Assembly (NCBI GenBank): GCA_029641185.1
Contig: JAPWGK010000010.1
Coordinates: forward strand, 744,001-808,000
Origin: Pseudofabraea citricarpa
Taxonomy: Eukaryota > Ascomycota > Leotiomycetes > Helotiales > Dermateaceae
DNA length: 64,000 bases
Direction of reading: 5' to 3'
In this document: positions 21,296-34,000 of the stretch, one piece after another
Numbering within the stretch: the stretch's first letter is position 1
How the letters are laid out: every line of letters begins with the position of its first letter
Notes under the pieces: generated by a model
Told to the model about the DNA's origin: nothing
What the model saw: the letters and a program-made list of their open reading frames with translations, nothing else
Database searches by the model: none
Made by a program: the position numbers and the translations under genes

Positions 21296-22636
21296 ATGCT
21301 TTCAAAATCAGTTAACTTCCTGCAACAAGAGTCACCAGCCTCTACATACATACCAATGATACCATTGGTCAGTTTATCAATTTCAAGCAACCCAACGATA
21401 TACCTCAATGGCCTCAAAGGTCTTGCAGCTCTCGCGGTTACCTGCCATACGTTTTTACACTCCATCAATCAGGATTGGGATTTAGGATACGGCTTTGGGA
21501 TCCCTCTTTTCTGTGTCCAGGCTGGGTATGGACTTGCTTTCAATCTCACTCCCCATGTGCAGAAGAAATCATGGGATGAGCTCCTACACATCACTACTTC
21601 ATACCTCTTCAACCGAACACTGCAAATATTCCTTCCGGCAATATGTGCAACTTTCTTTGTGCTGATCATGGTTCGTTGGAACCTGTACGACTTCGCCCTC
21701 GCCGCAACCTTCGAGAGATCCCCAATCAAACAACAGCCAGAATTGAGTGGGCAATTGTTGGACTGGTGGAAGTCAACCATGTTCTTGATCTACCCATTTT
21801 ATGGCTCGCGGCCTCATATGGACTACATTCCAGCGCTCTGGGCCCTGCCCGTACTACTTCGTGATTCCATGATCTGCATGCTCGCCATCATAGGACTCGG
21901 AAGATGTCGACATGCGGTGAAATGGATTGCATTTGGCTATCTTTTTTGGCAAGCTTATAAAAACGACCAGCAGAACAGGTTCTCAATGTTAGGTGGAATA
22001 ATGCTAGAAAATTTTGATGCAGAATCCACACGGGACATAAAACCAAAATCACGAAGGGATCAATCCACAATTAAGGATCTGTCACAACGTATCCTAAACT
22101 ACGCAATCCTCCTTGGTGCAGTTTTTCTCATGGCCCGCAGGAGGCTCTGTTCGAGGAATCAAGATATGCCATGCACCAAAGAAGCTGGTTCTGAGTTTTG
22201 GCATCATTTTGGTGCTATACTGGCTGTTTCTTGTGTTATCAGGTCCAATGCTTTAAAATCAATACTCTCAAAGGGTCCCTTACAATACTTAGGGAACATT
22301 TCCTTTACGATCTATATATTCCAATCACCCATCATTCTCGTGGTCGGACATCCTATTCTCAGCAAAATTGTTGGTCAGGGACCCATCACTTTGTCCCTCA
22401 GCACCTTTCTGGGAGTTTTCGTCAGTCTTACATTTTCGTTCATTGCCATTTTAGGTCTATACCATATATTCTGGCGTTTTATCGATTTTCAAGTACAACA
22501 TTTGGCTGAATGGGTGGAAATTAAATGCTCAGTCGAAAACGCAGCTGAGCAATATGCGGAGCAAGAAATGGAGAGGCTTCCAAAAGGTAATTCTAAAGTC
22601 CTCAAAAGTCGTTTCTTGAATCCCGAACTTTTATGA
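21296..22636 (+). CDS. acyltransferase-3 family membrane protein, divergent copy
   Basis: This is a single exon encoding 446 residues with about nine to ten hydrophobic segments. The N-terminal signature of acyltransferase-3 enzymes is recognisable but altered: YLNGLKGLAALAVTCHTFLH at about 36-55, where the usual D-G-L-R-G becomes N-G-L-K-G; the His that is thought to be catalytic remains possible (CHTFLH). The late LGNISFTIYIFQSPII segment at about 345-360 is typical of the family. The C-terminus is a charged cytosolic-type tail. These proteins O-acetylate extracellular polysaccharides in bacteria and act on varied acceptors in fungi. The next gene is a more canonical paralogue on the same strand, 254 bp downstream, so the two may act on the same product. 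The Asp to Asn change in the motif is a reason to suspect altered or lost activity. Confidence 0.7.
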   Translation: MLSKSVNFLQQESPASTYIPMIPLVSLSISSNPTIYLNGLKGLAALAVTCHTFLHSINQDWDLGYGFGIPLFCVQAGYGLAFNLTPHVQKKSWDELLHITTSYLFNRTLQIFLPAICATFFVLIMVRWNLYDFALAATFERSPIKQQPELSGQLLDWWKSTMFLIYPFYGSRPHMDYIPALWALPVLLRDSMICMLAIIGLGRCRHAVKWIAFGYLFWQAYKNDQQNRFSMLGGIMLENFDAESTRDIKPKSRRDQSTIKDLSQRILNYAILLGAVFLMARRRLCSRNQDMPCTKEAGSEFWHHFGAILAVSCVIRSNALKSILSKGPLQYLGNISFTIYIFQSPIILVVGHPILSKIVGQGPITLSLSTFLGVFVSLTFSFIAILGLYHIFWRFIDFQVQHLAEWVEIKCSVENAAEQYAEQEMERLPKGNSKVLKSRFLNPELL

Positions 22637-22890
22637 TAATAGTTTCTGAAATTGTCTTTTGCTGTAATGTTATATTCCACTGTTAGGTGATGGTGGTATA
22701 TTTCACTCCCCTAATTGAAAGGTTAAGTGACCATTAATATTCGCTCATCAATCCCTTGTTTTCCTGTTTTAAGAACAAAGAAGAGGATATAAGTATCTGA
22801 GATAATAGCAGAATCCCATCTGAAAAAGTATACTCAAATACGTTTAATCTATCCTCAATAACCTGTCATCCCCCAAAAGACCTTAGGCTA

Positions 22891-24392
22891 ATGATTGTTC
22901 TAGCTATTAAGGAATATCCGCAGGCAGACAAAATTTTCGGCGAATATCTTGGCCTCTGTTCTGTGAGATCGGGAAAACTGAAACAAGGCTCCAAAAAGTT
23001 CTTAAAATCTCTAGGTACGTTTTGAAATGGACACTGATTTATAGGCCGTGCATACTGCTAACAAAAATAGGATGGTTCATGGTGCCGAGTTGGATTCAAG
23101 ATTGGGTTTTGGATAAGTCCAAGGAACCGACGAAAGTACATTCCACGTCATATCTAGATGGGCTCCGAGGATGGGCCTCTTTGTGTGTTTTAATCTACCA
23201 TTCCACATACGACTATCATCCTAAACAGAGTCAAGGCTATGGCTACGATCCCAATCATTCTCATCTCATACAACTTCCCGTCATACGTCTTATCTATTCG
23301 GGACCTATCATGGTATGGATTTTCTATGCTATTTCAGGATTCGCTCTATCTCTAAAGCCTCTACAATATATTCGCCAGGGTCAGTCTTCCGATAAACTGC
23401 TTCTGTCGCTCTCCTCGTCTATCTTTCGACGAATGGCAAGACTGTACCTTCCAGTCATCACTGTGACCTTTGTTGCTATGCTTGGTGTGCAAGCAGGGTG
23501 GTTTAAGGAAGCCGTTTACATCAAGTCCAAGCCGAATTTTCCAGAAGACTACAAGAAGTCGGGCGCTATGCCTCATTATTCAAGTTTATTCTATCAACTT
23601 TACGATTGGCTACGGCAATGTGAGAGCCAATTGCGAATGGCATCCGATTTTCCAAAGAGAAATGGCTACAACCCACACTCGTGGACCATTCCTATTGAGT
23701 TTAGGGGCTCAATGGTCGTATTCTCTGTTCTTCTTCTGCTCGCCAAAGCCAAGATCTGGGTCAGAATATGTTGCATTGCAGGCTTTATTTTGTATCTTTG
23801 GTGCATCGGTGAAGAAATGTCGGTGCGACTTTTCCTGGTTGGTGTATTGATCGCAGAGTCTTTTCTTCAGCAGCATTCGTTGACTAATTCTTCTAAATCT
23901 TGGAGGAAGATACTCGACTCGTATCCAATTCGCTACCTTTCTTGGCTCACTTTCCTTTTTGGGTTGTTATTGCTCTCAATGCCTTGGACACACGGAGCAG
24001 AAACTCCTGGGTATAAAGCACTGGCTCTGATAGCATCAGATATGACATGGCGTGAATCCGGTGTTCCTATTCTTATCCTGTCGATACAGGTTAACGAGAC
24101 TCAGCAACGGCTATTCAATAATTCCATCTCGCGGTATCTTGGTAAAATATCATTTGCCCTCTACCTGTGCCAATTTTTTGTCATTTACACTTTGGGAAAG
24201 ACCCTCATCCCAATATGTTTAGACATCACGGGCCAGGAGACGCTCTTGAGGTTTGAGTTAGGATTCTGGACTGGGAATCTAGTGGTGGTGATCGTGACCT
24301 TTTGGGTGGCGGATATATTTTGGCGGGCGGTGGATCTGCCCAGCGTCTCTTTTGCGCTATGGTTGGAAGAAAAATCTACAGTGATGCTGTAA
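22891..24392 (+). CDS. acyltransferase-3 family O-acyltransferase
   Basis: The product has 481 residues in exons 22891-23014 and 23071-24392. The intron has a GTACGT donor, GCTAAC branch and AATAG acceptor, and the join (KSL|GWFMVPSW) keeps the frame; without it the ORF would start only at an internal Met. The canonical signature YLDGLRGWASLCVLIYHSTYDY lies near 85-106, with Arg and His preserved, and a GPIMVWIFYAISGFALS segment follows at about 130-146. The SWTIPIEFRGSM motif near 260 and the LGKISFALYLCQFFVIY segment near 410 are typical of fungal acyltransferase-3 proteins. Ten or so membrane spans are expected. It likely transfers acetyl or another acyl group to a sugar hydroxyl in the secretory pathway. 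It is the last gene of the packed cluster. Confidence 0.8.
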
Positions 24393-27300
24393 AGTAGAGT
24401 TTTGAGCTCAGAAAGACGTATATAAACTCATAAGTTGAACATGTGCCTTTTACCCCTCAGTATCTATCTTATTAATCTTTCTTGTATTTATTTATAAAAC
24501 ATTTATCTGTCGGGTTTCTATCATGTTTCCATCTGTATTGTGTCTAGCTGCCTCAAATCTATCTATCCATATGATAATCCTCCATATTACATCTGCTAAT
24601 TTTGCATTCGGTCACATTTCGTTTGTTCATATTACAATTGTTTGATATCATGTCAAGCCGCGTTGTATCCAGTCATGTTGAATCCAGCACCTTCCAAGAC
24701 GGTACTACTAATGTCAATTCATCTCAAAAGCACTTACTGGTAGAGCGAATATTATGATTAGAAGATTAAATTATTCTCCGAGGGTCAGAATGAGTGATTA
24801 AAGTTACTTCCTCGCCCTTTCATTACCTCTTGAGATTCCAATTGCCAACATAAAGTTATCATTTGTACGCAGACTGCAATTAGTATGAAATTCAATTGTA
24901 GATACGACTTATGGTTAGCACCAAACTTGCAGAACAAGAAGATGCAAGCTTATCATCCGCATACCTGATCACGCTATTACTTGACGTGAAAACTCGATCA
25001 CTTCCCTGTACTTTTCTTTTCTGGTTTAGACTTTTAGTTGATAACCTATTGCTCTTCTCCAGATAGGTTTCTTCTTTGTTTCAATTCAATGTACAACAGG
25101 GTAAGATGACGTTTTTTAATACAGCGGCACAGGACCCCAGATCAGATCCTGCTAGAACTATTATTAGGTAAGATCGGGAATACCCCACCTCAGCCAGCAG
25201 CCCTGAATAGTTACAGGGAGCCGTGCAGAGCCGTTCTGCACCATGTCAAAAATAGCCGAGTGAGTAAGTTCTATTTCAATCGAATTTGTTTCCCCCGGGA
25301 TAAACAAATATTTTTAAACAAGAATCTGGAAAGGAAAGTATCCGGTAGGCAACGGACGAGATGTTTGGAGTAGTTAAAATAAGCTCATTTCGTCTGATGA
25401 TTTTGGAAAAACGACTTTTTGGGATATAATCCCGTTATTCCATTTTTAGGGTCACTGGAGACACACGTGCTACACTGTTGATACACCATTTTTTGGCTGG
25501 CAGGTTTAGATGCCGTGTGCTGAGATGTAAACTTCTCGGACCATGACAAATGATTATCTTTAAGGTAGGTAGGTAGACATTAGCAAAATCCTTTTATACA
25601 CATGGAGCGCAGCAAAGTAAGCTGTAACGCTCGCTCTGAATAAACATGAGGGGTGAGTGAATGTGCCTCCAGTGGACTTCCTCGGTAAGTGGTCTCGCGT
25701 AAAAAATTGTTAGAACATGGAAGGTGCGCTGTGACGCGCATCCTCACTTACCTCACAACTCAACTATTCCTTAGGACATTGAATAGCCAATCCTGGATTG
25801 AAACAGAAGAGAACACATGTAAATTAGCAAGTGTCATTGCTTTGTTTGCCCACTGCATCTGGGATCCAGGTATATCCCCCCATTGCTATAGCACACATCG
25901 CTGCTAGCGTCCACTCAACACCAAAGATCCAGAAGACAGTCGGCAGCTTCGAAACCCCCTGGTCGAAAATCGCGATACCAAGAGGCTTGAGACGAGAATA
26001 GCAGAGTTCCCGCGTCGGGCCAATATTCACCCCAACGACCGTGGAGGACTGATGATGACACGCATCTTGGTACACGATCTGGTTGCTCAGACTCGGGGGA
26101 AAGAAGTACGATCCGGCGATCAAAATCCCAGGTTTACAAGCTACCGCATCAAGAGAGATGGGAGCAATGCGCGGCCAGAGCTCTTTGCTTTTCTAGGTCA
26201 TTCCTTCGAGGGTTTGGTTGACATGCTCCAAGCGTCAGAACATCCTGTTTCAACAACCAGGAGCTATCAGTGAACGAAAAGTAAGAATCCGATAGATCTC
26301 CGGGCTTTCTAGAGATGGAGCTTTGAACACAATTACTGTACAGTACTCGGACCCCGAATAAGCTAAAGTGACTAAACTCCTTCTGAGAGAATGTCGATCA
26401 TGAGCCATTCTCAAATCTCAATGGGCATAGCGAAATTATGAGAGGCCAATCGGTGCTGCACAAAGACGAAGAGTACAGATTTCATCCCATGATGGGATGG
26501 GAAACTCCCGCGTACCCGAACATATCAGCCTAAGAAAGGAGAGAGACGTACGAGGGGGAAATCAGCAGAAGAGTTTCTTCCAGACAAGGTACCCTCGATA
26601 TCGTAGCTATCAGTCTACGCACGAACCATCCCCAGAGCTTTCCAAAAGCAGCCAAAGAATATTCGTCAATGATTCGATGAGACGATCTCCCGAAGCATGG
26701 ATATTCCAGGTTTCACCCCGACGAACCCGTTCTTCTCAGTGGTTTATATCTCCGATGGCATATTATCGCGCTCCATCACCAACGTCTGAGCACATGATAC
26801 CACGGGGTTATTATGCTGCTATATCTGTCGAGTACGGAGTAGAATATTGAGAGGAAATCGTGATATGTCACGTTTCGAAGTCCTCGAAATGCACTGCCCC
26901 GCTGTAAGCGCACTGCTACCGGCGAGTCGTTACTTTGCGATGAAGTCTTTCTCAGACCAAACGTTTATCTTGATGGATCATATCGAAAATCTGGCTTTAT
27001 GCACATCTGGAGGCGATATACTTGACTTTTTCGATATTTGATTTCAGCTGTGCTAGGGTGCGGCATTTTCGAGTTAGACCTGGAACTCCACCTATAGCAG
27101 AAGTGCAGGTGATGACTATTAAGCACAAAGTCAAACATATGGAAGGCCGCCTGTGGTCAACGCTCCCGTGGTGGCTTTTCTTTGACCAAGTCCTCCGTGT
27201 TTGCCATCAAATTCATGCGACTGGGGGGTGCTGCCTTGCGTCGCCTCTCGGATCATCATCGCTTCTCTAGAAGCTTTCTAGCATCGTCAAGCGAGGAGCT

Positions 27301-30045
27301 CAAGAGGTCTCTTGAAAATGCCTTACGGGCAGGATATTCTGTGCCCACCTGCAGTCCTGCAGCTTCCTCTGAGGCTTGAGCACTCCGAGGTCCGTTTAGC
27401 CGTCAGCGTACCGGCGGATCTTTTGACTTGACGATAGCTCTCCCCATATAGGCAGGGATGATGATCTGCCGGTACTTATCGATAGGCTCCTTGCTATAGC
27501 TACCAATCGCCGCTGTTGAAACATGAAACAAACTGCTCGGACCGTGAATCGGTGGGCGGCAAATCCTTCACGATTGTCGCTGAGCAGACCTGGCTGACGC
27601 GGTACTCCCTGGAAAAGCGACTGCAGCCGATGTCGTCCGCCGCTCATAAGCGCCGAAGCAACTTCGGGAGGAACAGTGAGGAGTCGAGTCCAGCGAGTCC
27701 TGCTTTCTTGTGAGAGTCAGGTGCGGTTGTCTGTGTGTCCTTGCGTCTGTGTTCACCGCACCGGCTAGAAGCGCCTACCTGCGTGGAGAAATGGCCCGAA
27801 TGGACTCAGCAGCGTCATGTGAGCCCTCTGTTGACCGCAAGATGACATGAAAACCGGTATTGGTATCGCATCCTATTGTGCTCAAGACGCAAAGCTGGCT
27901 CTGCCCAGGTCACGAGACGTCATGTCAAGCTTGCTGTAGCAGTGTAGATCGCGGGCACCCCGAACGGCGAAATATGCAACGATGCACACTCAGCCTCGCC
28001 CTCTCCAAGAAGTCTCCAAAAATAGCGACAGCAACGACAACGTCCTCTGTACCCTCTCACGCCTCCTCTGCCCTCCACTTTATGGACTACTCTGCGCCGA
28101 AACCTCGACATTATTTGCCCCGTGACTCGGAAACAGCTCACACATGCAATTGTTTTTGACTCGCTTTTCTTGCCACGACGAGAAATCCAGCGCACAGCAC
28201 CCTCTGACGCGCGCTGGGAGCAACGGTGTTCCCAGAAGGTCCTGCATTTTGCCTTCGCGATGGCTGCACTATGTAGATCAGTGCCCACATGTGAATACGG
28301 CAACCTGCTTCCTTCCTCCTTCCTCTTCGTCGTTGCGCCTAATTATTGTCCATGGACTCCTGGAGAGCTTGCTGATGGACCGTGTCATCAAAGTCCCCCG
28401 AGGGCGTGGCTGGTACTGTATTGGTATGGGGCATGGGAAGGCCGCCTGCTGAAGGCCAGAAGCTTAACCCAGCTAGGTGAGTCTTTCTGACATGGCACTT
28501 CTGCCCCCTCATTCGTTGCTCGCTTGCGAGCCACTTTGAACCAAGAAGGGTTCTTTGCCAGCTGATTCGCCCTGGCCGAGTCATCCATAAAAGTACTAAC
28601 CAAGGATCTATCCTAACATACTCCAGCAAAGAAGGCATCTACAGGTCATCAGAGCATCTCAACGTTCCTCTGGTACGACCCCCTCCAAGGGCCCGTTGCC
28701 TTCCGGGCTCCTCCTGTATTCATGGCACACGAAGATGGAAAGCGTTACGGTTGGTCTTACCCCAGACCAGAATTTCAGGAGAACATCAATTCGAAGCTAT
28801 TCATGCAGGAGTCTCCTATTTTGGCCTGATGGACCAAGGCCAGGACCAATACAGAAACATCCGGAAGTCAAAAGTCGACGAGACTGCTACAGGCGGAGAC
28901 ATGCAGACGGCCGCCATCAATCCAGTGGTCTCGAGATATTGCATCAGCTCCACAGGATGAACCACTTCAGGTCCCCCATTTCACGGCCAAAATCTGGCTT
29001 TTGCGCAATGTGTTTCAGATGGGGAGCCTAACAATCATTGCTGCTTCGAGTTGGACGCGCTGCAATGCACTGCGCTGCAAGTCATCGCGGCGATATCATC
29101 ATCGCAAAGGAGGGTTGTAGTAGCATCTGGGCGCACTCGGCCGCGGCCGCTTTTGCAAGTGCGTGCTGCCTCGATGGAAGTCATGGAATTCTTCGACCGG
29201 AAGATTGTAAGATTGCGATACTGGGGGATCTTCAGCCCTAAGTGGCATGCCCTCCTAATCTTTCCTCGATGTTCAAAGAGAGTTTCAGGCGTCCTGAAGC
29301 AGTATGCTCACTGGAAGACCTGTCTCCTTTAATTTCAGCAGCAATCTGAACGGGGTCGATGGTGTTGAAACGGAAGACGAATGAAGGCGAATTCTGACAG
29401 TCCCGGGATCTGGGAAGCACAGGGTCTCGGCATAACGCACGATCATAACTCTGGCTAGGTCATCGCTCCCCTGCCCTGCCCGCGAAGCTCCCAGCAGCCA
29501 GCACCTTTCCTGGTCCAGGTCTGCTCCGGCGCCGTCGGCTCAGCTTACCAGGCGTACCAGGACCGCCCACCTAACCTGTACCGACTGCTGGCTATGGCGA
29601 CGCTTTTAGCAGGTGTGCAGAAGTGTGGACGGTGGTACTACGACTGGTGGCATGCAGACCTGCAGACCTGCAGGTGCACAGCCGCACACAAAAAAGTGAG
29701 CGAGCGACGACTCGACGGGGGTCTACGTCGGGTCATTCCCGCACTCTAACGAGCCTGAGTGCCCTAACAGGATCTACTATATCACCCCACCTTCTCCCAT
29801 CTCGTCGACTCTCTTTTTTCTCTCTTCTGTACGATTATTCGTCAGTATCCTTTCCTCTGTTGAAGGCGCGCAAACTAAATCCCTTGTCTCGGGACCGCCA
29901 TACAACAATCCTATTCCTTTCATTGCTCCTACTACATTTTATTTGTGTCTCTCATCTTGTTCCTCTGCCCACCATCCAAGTCGCCTCGGTCGTCTATCGC
30001 CTATTTCAGAATACCCGCCTCTCATCTTGCTCCCAGGTCCATACG
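24393..30045. other. gene-poor region, about 5.6 kb
   Basis: No frame here exceeds about 130 codons apart from the 5' extension of the next gene. The 24.4-25.7 kb part is AT-rich; 26-29.6 kb is closer to average GC. The frame at 25824-26123 (minus) has one hydrophobic stretch and the frame at 26497-26850 (plus) is Ser/Arg-rich; neither shows introns, family motifs or a neighbour to support it. The final 300 bp (29760-30040) is pyrimidine-rich with CT tracts, typical of a fungal leader, so the region is probably the long upstream control region and 5' UTR of the gene at 30046. Confidence 0.55.
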
Positions 30046-31071
30046 ATGCCTCCTCAATTACTACCCGCCTCGGCGGCTGCCTTCGCGCCGAGAGCAGCAT
30101 CTGTCAATGTTGTACTGAGTTCAAAAGTTGAGCCGTGGTTAACGCAGACGTTGAAGCGCATAAACCGAATCAAGCGACCACTTAACAGCGTTCCTCAGCA
30201 CCAAAGATGCCTTACGGAGACACTATCATCCTCGACTGCCATATGGACCATCAGCTCGCTCATGCTATCGAAAGCTCCGGACGCCGAACTTCGCAAGGAC
30301 TCAAACCCGTTGATCGAGGCTCTTTTCAATTATCAGCTAGTACACGTCGAGGCCTACATCGTGCATGTGGATATGGTATTAAGGAATGAAGTGGCATTCA
30401 AACTCACGCCGGACTCAATTGAGTCTCTCATTGAATACCACAAGGAGATTCATTGCGTAGACATCTCAGCCAATACCTACAACTGGTCCGAGAAGGAGTT
30501 GCAAGTCAAGAAATTACACGAGGAGTTCGTTCAGGCCATCAACAAGTTTGTATACAGAACACATGTCTCCGCTTTGGAAGGATTGGAAGAGGATGGTGCC
30601 GGTGAATTATTGTGTGGAAAGAGTGAAGAGGTCAAGAACAACATTATGGGTCTCTTCCTCCCACTCCTGCCACCTCCACCTCGAGTTGTCGATGTCGTCA
30701 GGCCACCACCATTGCTACCCAGCTCCCCCGCCGGTGCAAACTGGTGGTCGCAGTCAAATATGACTGCTTCAGTACCAGCGCCTGTCGATTCTTGGAGGGT
30801 GATTCCTTCAAGTCCAAGCACAACATCCTCAGCCGACTCTCAGTCGTTGTGGGCCAGTATGGGTCTAAATGAGATCCAGCTTCCATCACCTACGCCGTCT
30901 TATAGCCAACCATACTCTACAGCTGGAATGTTTTACAGCTCACCTCAAGTTACTGCATCTATACCATCGCTTCCACTACCTAGCATGCTGGCGCAATCAC
31001 AATGTGGCGTCGGCATGGGCTATGGTGGATTTGGTTGGGATAGATATCAGGAGTATGCGACAACCATGTGA
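30046..31071 (+). CDS. hypothetical Pro/Ser-rich protein with helical N-terminal half
   Basis: I do not recognise this protein. I chose the ATG at 30046 (341 residues); the frame is open back to 29623, but that part is CT-rich and reads as untranslated leader. Residues 1-190 look alpha-helical and charged, with an acidic-amphipathic block about 80-190 (SIESLIEYHKEIH, ELQVKKLHEEFVQAINKFV) that might form a coiled coil. From about 205 on it is low-complexity: a run of prolines, then Ser/Pro/Tyr/Gly-rich sequence ending in YGGFGWDRYQEYATTM. No zinc cluster, bHLH or other DNA-binding motif is seen. It is isolated, with 5.6 kb of non-coding sequence upstream and 3.9 kb downstream, an arrangement seen around long-promoter regulatory genes in fungi. 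That inference is weak. Confidence 0.6.
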   Translation: MPPQLLPASAAAFAPRAASVNVVLSSKVEPWLTQTLKRINRIKRPLNSVPQHQRCLTETLSSSTAIWTISSLMLSKAPDAELRKDSNPLIEALFNYQLVHVEAYIVHVDMVLRNEVAFKLTPDSIESLIEYHKEIHCVDISANTYNWSEKELQVKKLHEEFVQAINKFVYRTHVSALEGLEEDGAGELLCGKSEEVKNNIMGLFLPLLPPPPRVVDVVRPPPLLPSSPAGANWWSQSNMTASVPAPVDSWRVIPSSPSTTSSADSQSLWASMGLNEIQLPSPTPSYSQPYSTAGMFYSSPQVTASIPSLPLPSMLAQSQCGVGMGYGGFGWDRYQEYATTM

Positions 31072-34000
31072 CAATCAAGACCTAGTACTTCGACGAACTA
31101 CTCTCCTGCCCACTCAAGGTACTAGGAAGGGCATATCGTTATCATCAAAAGTATACGACTTGTTTGACATTCTTCGACTCACTATTAGCGGCATTTGATA
31201 CCTCCAGGGCGGCAGGCATCCCGGCGTTTTGCATCAACCATCAGCGACTGAGCGGCATTGTGGGAACACAAACTCTACTCTCATCTCTTAACACGTAGTA
31301 CATATTCTTGATACCATTTATTTCCTTTGTCGATTGTTATTTTAGCGTAGCGTATTTGTTTTACGGACTCATGGGATTTCATAGCACACAACCGCAAGCA
31401 CGGTTTTCCTTTTCTACAAATCGCATATGGCAGGACCGGGCGGGTACATTTGAAGCATTTTCGGGTAACACTCAAAGAAAGTCAGCGAAAGATAAAGGGG
31501 AATACGCAGCAATGCAGGGCTCGGCGCGTCTGGTTTTTGTTTTATTTCCTTTAGGCTCTGTTCCTTTCATATACCCGATCAGTCGTTTCTGGACCTTCTT
31601 TCTTACGGATGATACCACTTACGTCTTTTCACGATTTCTTTTTCATTTACTGGTTCCATCATGGTACACCACGATCTTCTTACGGCTTGATGTCTTTGGA
31701 TGGGGATTCTGGGTTTGGGTCATGAGGGAAATCAGGAACGGAAAATATCCGTGGAAACGAAACGACTGGAATACATACCGTGTCGGAGATGAGGATATCT
31801 GCTAGCCAGATCTTCGCTCCGGCAAAGACACGCTTGCGTGGTCTTGGATAGGATACACCGATTCGGATCGATTTGGTATGGGGGCATGGGTAACGACGAA
31901 ACGACATAACGACCGGCTCGCTATAATTGTTAGTCAAAAACAATTGTCTTGGCCTCCTAGATCTAGAGGTCGACAGGCTTATCGCACTCTTCTCCTCGTC
32001 AACCTTGCTGGATAGATTTTCTCGGGACTTTTGAACCTCCTCCTGCGAGACGGGACTGTGGACAGAACAACGGTGACCTTTTTTCCACCAAGGGAGAAGT
32101 TGGGGACGGTGATATAGGCTTGCTGATCTTCAGGGAAGGAAATGCTAGGGCTGTAGTTCATCTCACTATATTTCCTTGTGTCTGAAAAGGCTCAAGGAAG
32201 CGCGCCGAAGAGAAACACATCAAGCCGTGTCCTCCGAGGTGTATGAGATGCTGGTCGCTTCGCTGCACGTCAGACTTCCTGAGTTCCTGGTGAACTTGTT
32301 CGAGGGAGGAGACACAAAGAAAAGAAAAAAAAACTTATTCTAGTAGTAACAGCTAATTTTTTATCTTCGTGAAAGAAAGAATACCAAAAAAAAAAAGTCA
32401 AATCAAACCAGATTAAAAAAAAAACACTTTCTCTCAAACTGCTACTTTTGTGTATGTCTCATGTGAGATTATTCTTCGCTGCTGTCCTACCACGCATTTA
32501 TTCCGCCCTTCCCGTCCCTTATGAGGGGTTTTTTTTCTCTCTCTTTCTTTTTTCTTCTCTCCTCTTCTCCTGATCATGTCTGAAACATGATTATGACAGA
32601 AATCTCTGGTAACTCTAAATCTGATATCGTCTAACGGGCTGCACAGTAAGTAGTACAGTGGACCAGAACAGAAGAGGGTGTGGTCTGGTAACGCCATCTT
32701 CAACACCAACGCCATCGCTAACGCCAACGCTAACGAACTTTCCGGAATGCAGCGGGACTGGCCCCGATTGGCCGTGTCCGTTGGTGGCTTTTCTTCTGGG
32801 GGTTCATACCTCTCTCTCTTTCTGCGCTACGGGTGTACTACTGACAGAAGGGTGCGGGTGGAGTGTGGTAAGTGGATTGCGGTATCTGGGTGGTATGTGG
32901 TAGGTATGTGGTATGTGGTATGTGCGTTTGTGTGGGTGGAGATGCGGCCTAGGCTCTGGCGGAGAGATTGTGGTGTGCATGGATTAGATGGCTGGATGCT
33001 TTTGGTCTGGTCTGCTTGGTGTGTCGTATGGATCGGGTGCTGTGCATGGCACGATGGTAAATGCCTGGTGTAGAGGAGGCAAGCGAGCTGAATTCTTCTT
33101 TCTACCTTTCTTTTTACCTGCTTGCCCTCGGAAGAGATTTGATGAGACAATGTGGTACGAGAAGTGGGTGGGATCCTTTTGGGTTAGCACGATTGCTTTG
33201 TATCGGCCAAATGAGAACACAGCATAGGAAGAGGAGTTCATTTGTAAACGTTGGGTTTGCTGTGTATTTTGAAGTTGATAATAATTCGAGTGGCCTTTTC
33301 CTTCAAGATAAAGTTACTCTGGTTATTTAAGGTTGTGGGGATTACCTGGCATACTTTCTCTTGTCTGATTTGCTTGTCCCTGTATGTCACAAAACTTTAT
33401 AAGAACTAGATGCTGTATGGTTAACGAAGGCACGCAAAGCAGGGTAAAACTAATAGAAAGCAAAGTTGAATTTTGTACAGCTCCATACGTATAGCGAGAT
33501 ACTGACTGCCAACGAAATATGGGGAAAGTAGATGGAATCCAGAAAGCTTTATTTCTTGTTAAATTGCTGAAATTCGGTGTCATAAATAACGAGCATTTTG
33601 TGTTTTGGAAATGTGAAAATGAACTTAATCTTTTTGACATCCGACATTCAATAACTGACTGATACTATAGCAGAAATCAGCAGTTGAAAAGTTCTATTAT
33701 CTTATTTTAGATAGATGCACACTCACTTTCAAGTAAACGATCTCATGAACTACCTGGATATTAAATTTCAAGCCAAAAGCTTATACCCTTTAGTGACGTT
33801 TTAAATATTTACTGTCAATATGAACTGTAATGTACTTCGATTAAGTTGAGTCTTTTCTTAATTAAGAAAAATCATATTTAGCATGCCACTAATCTTATAC
33901 TTTTGGATCTTCTTGCGTTCAGCTTAAGTTCCCAACGTGTTACTATTCATAGGTGTTCTTCTAGTGTTACAAAAAAAAGAAATTTCACTATCAAATGTTT

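Noticed and set aside
25824..26123. 100-codon minus frame with a hydrophobic segment
   Set aside because: No start context, introns or family match; kept only as a mention in the gene-poor region.
31308..31805. 165-codon plus-strand frame after the isolated gene
   Set aside because: Aromatic-rich, no motif, pyrimidine-rich DNA; more likely a 3' UTR.
32827..33150. 107-codon minus frame with His/Thr/Tyr repeats
   Set aside because: Translation of a TATGTGG-type simple repeat.
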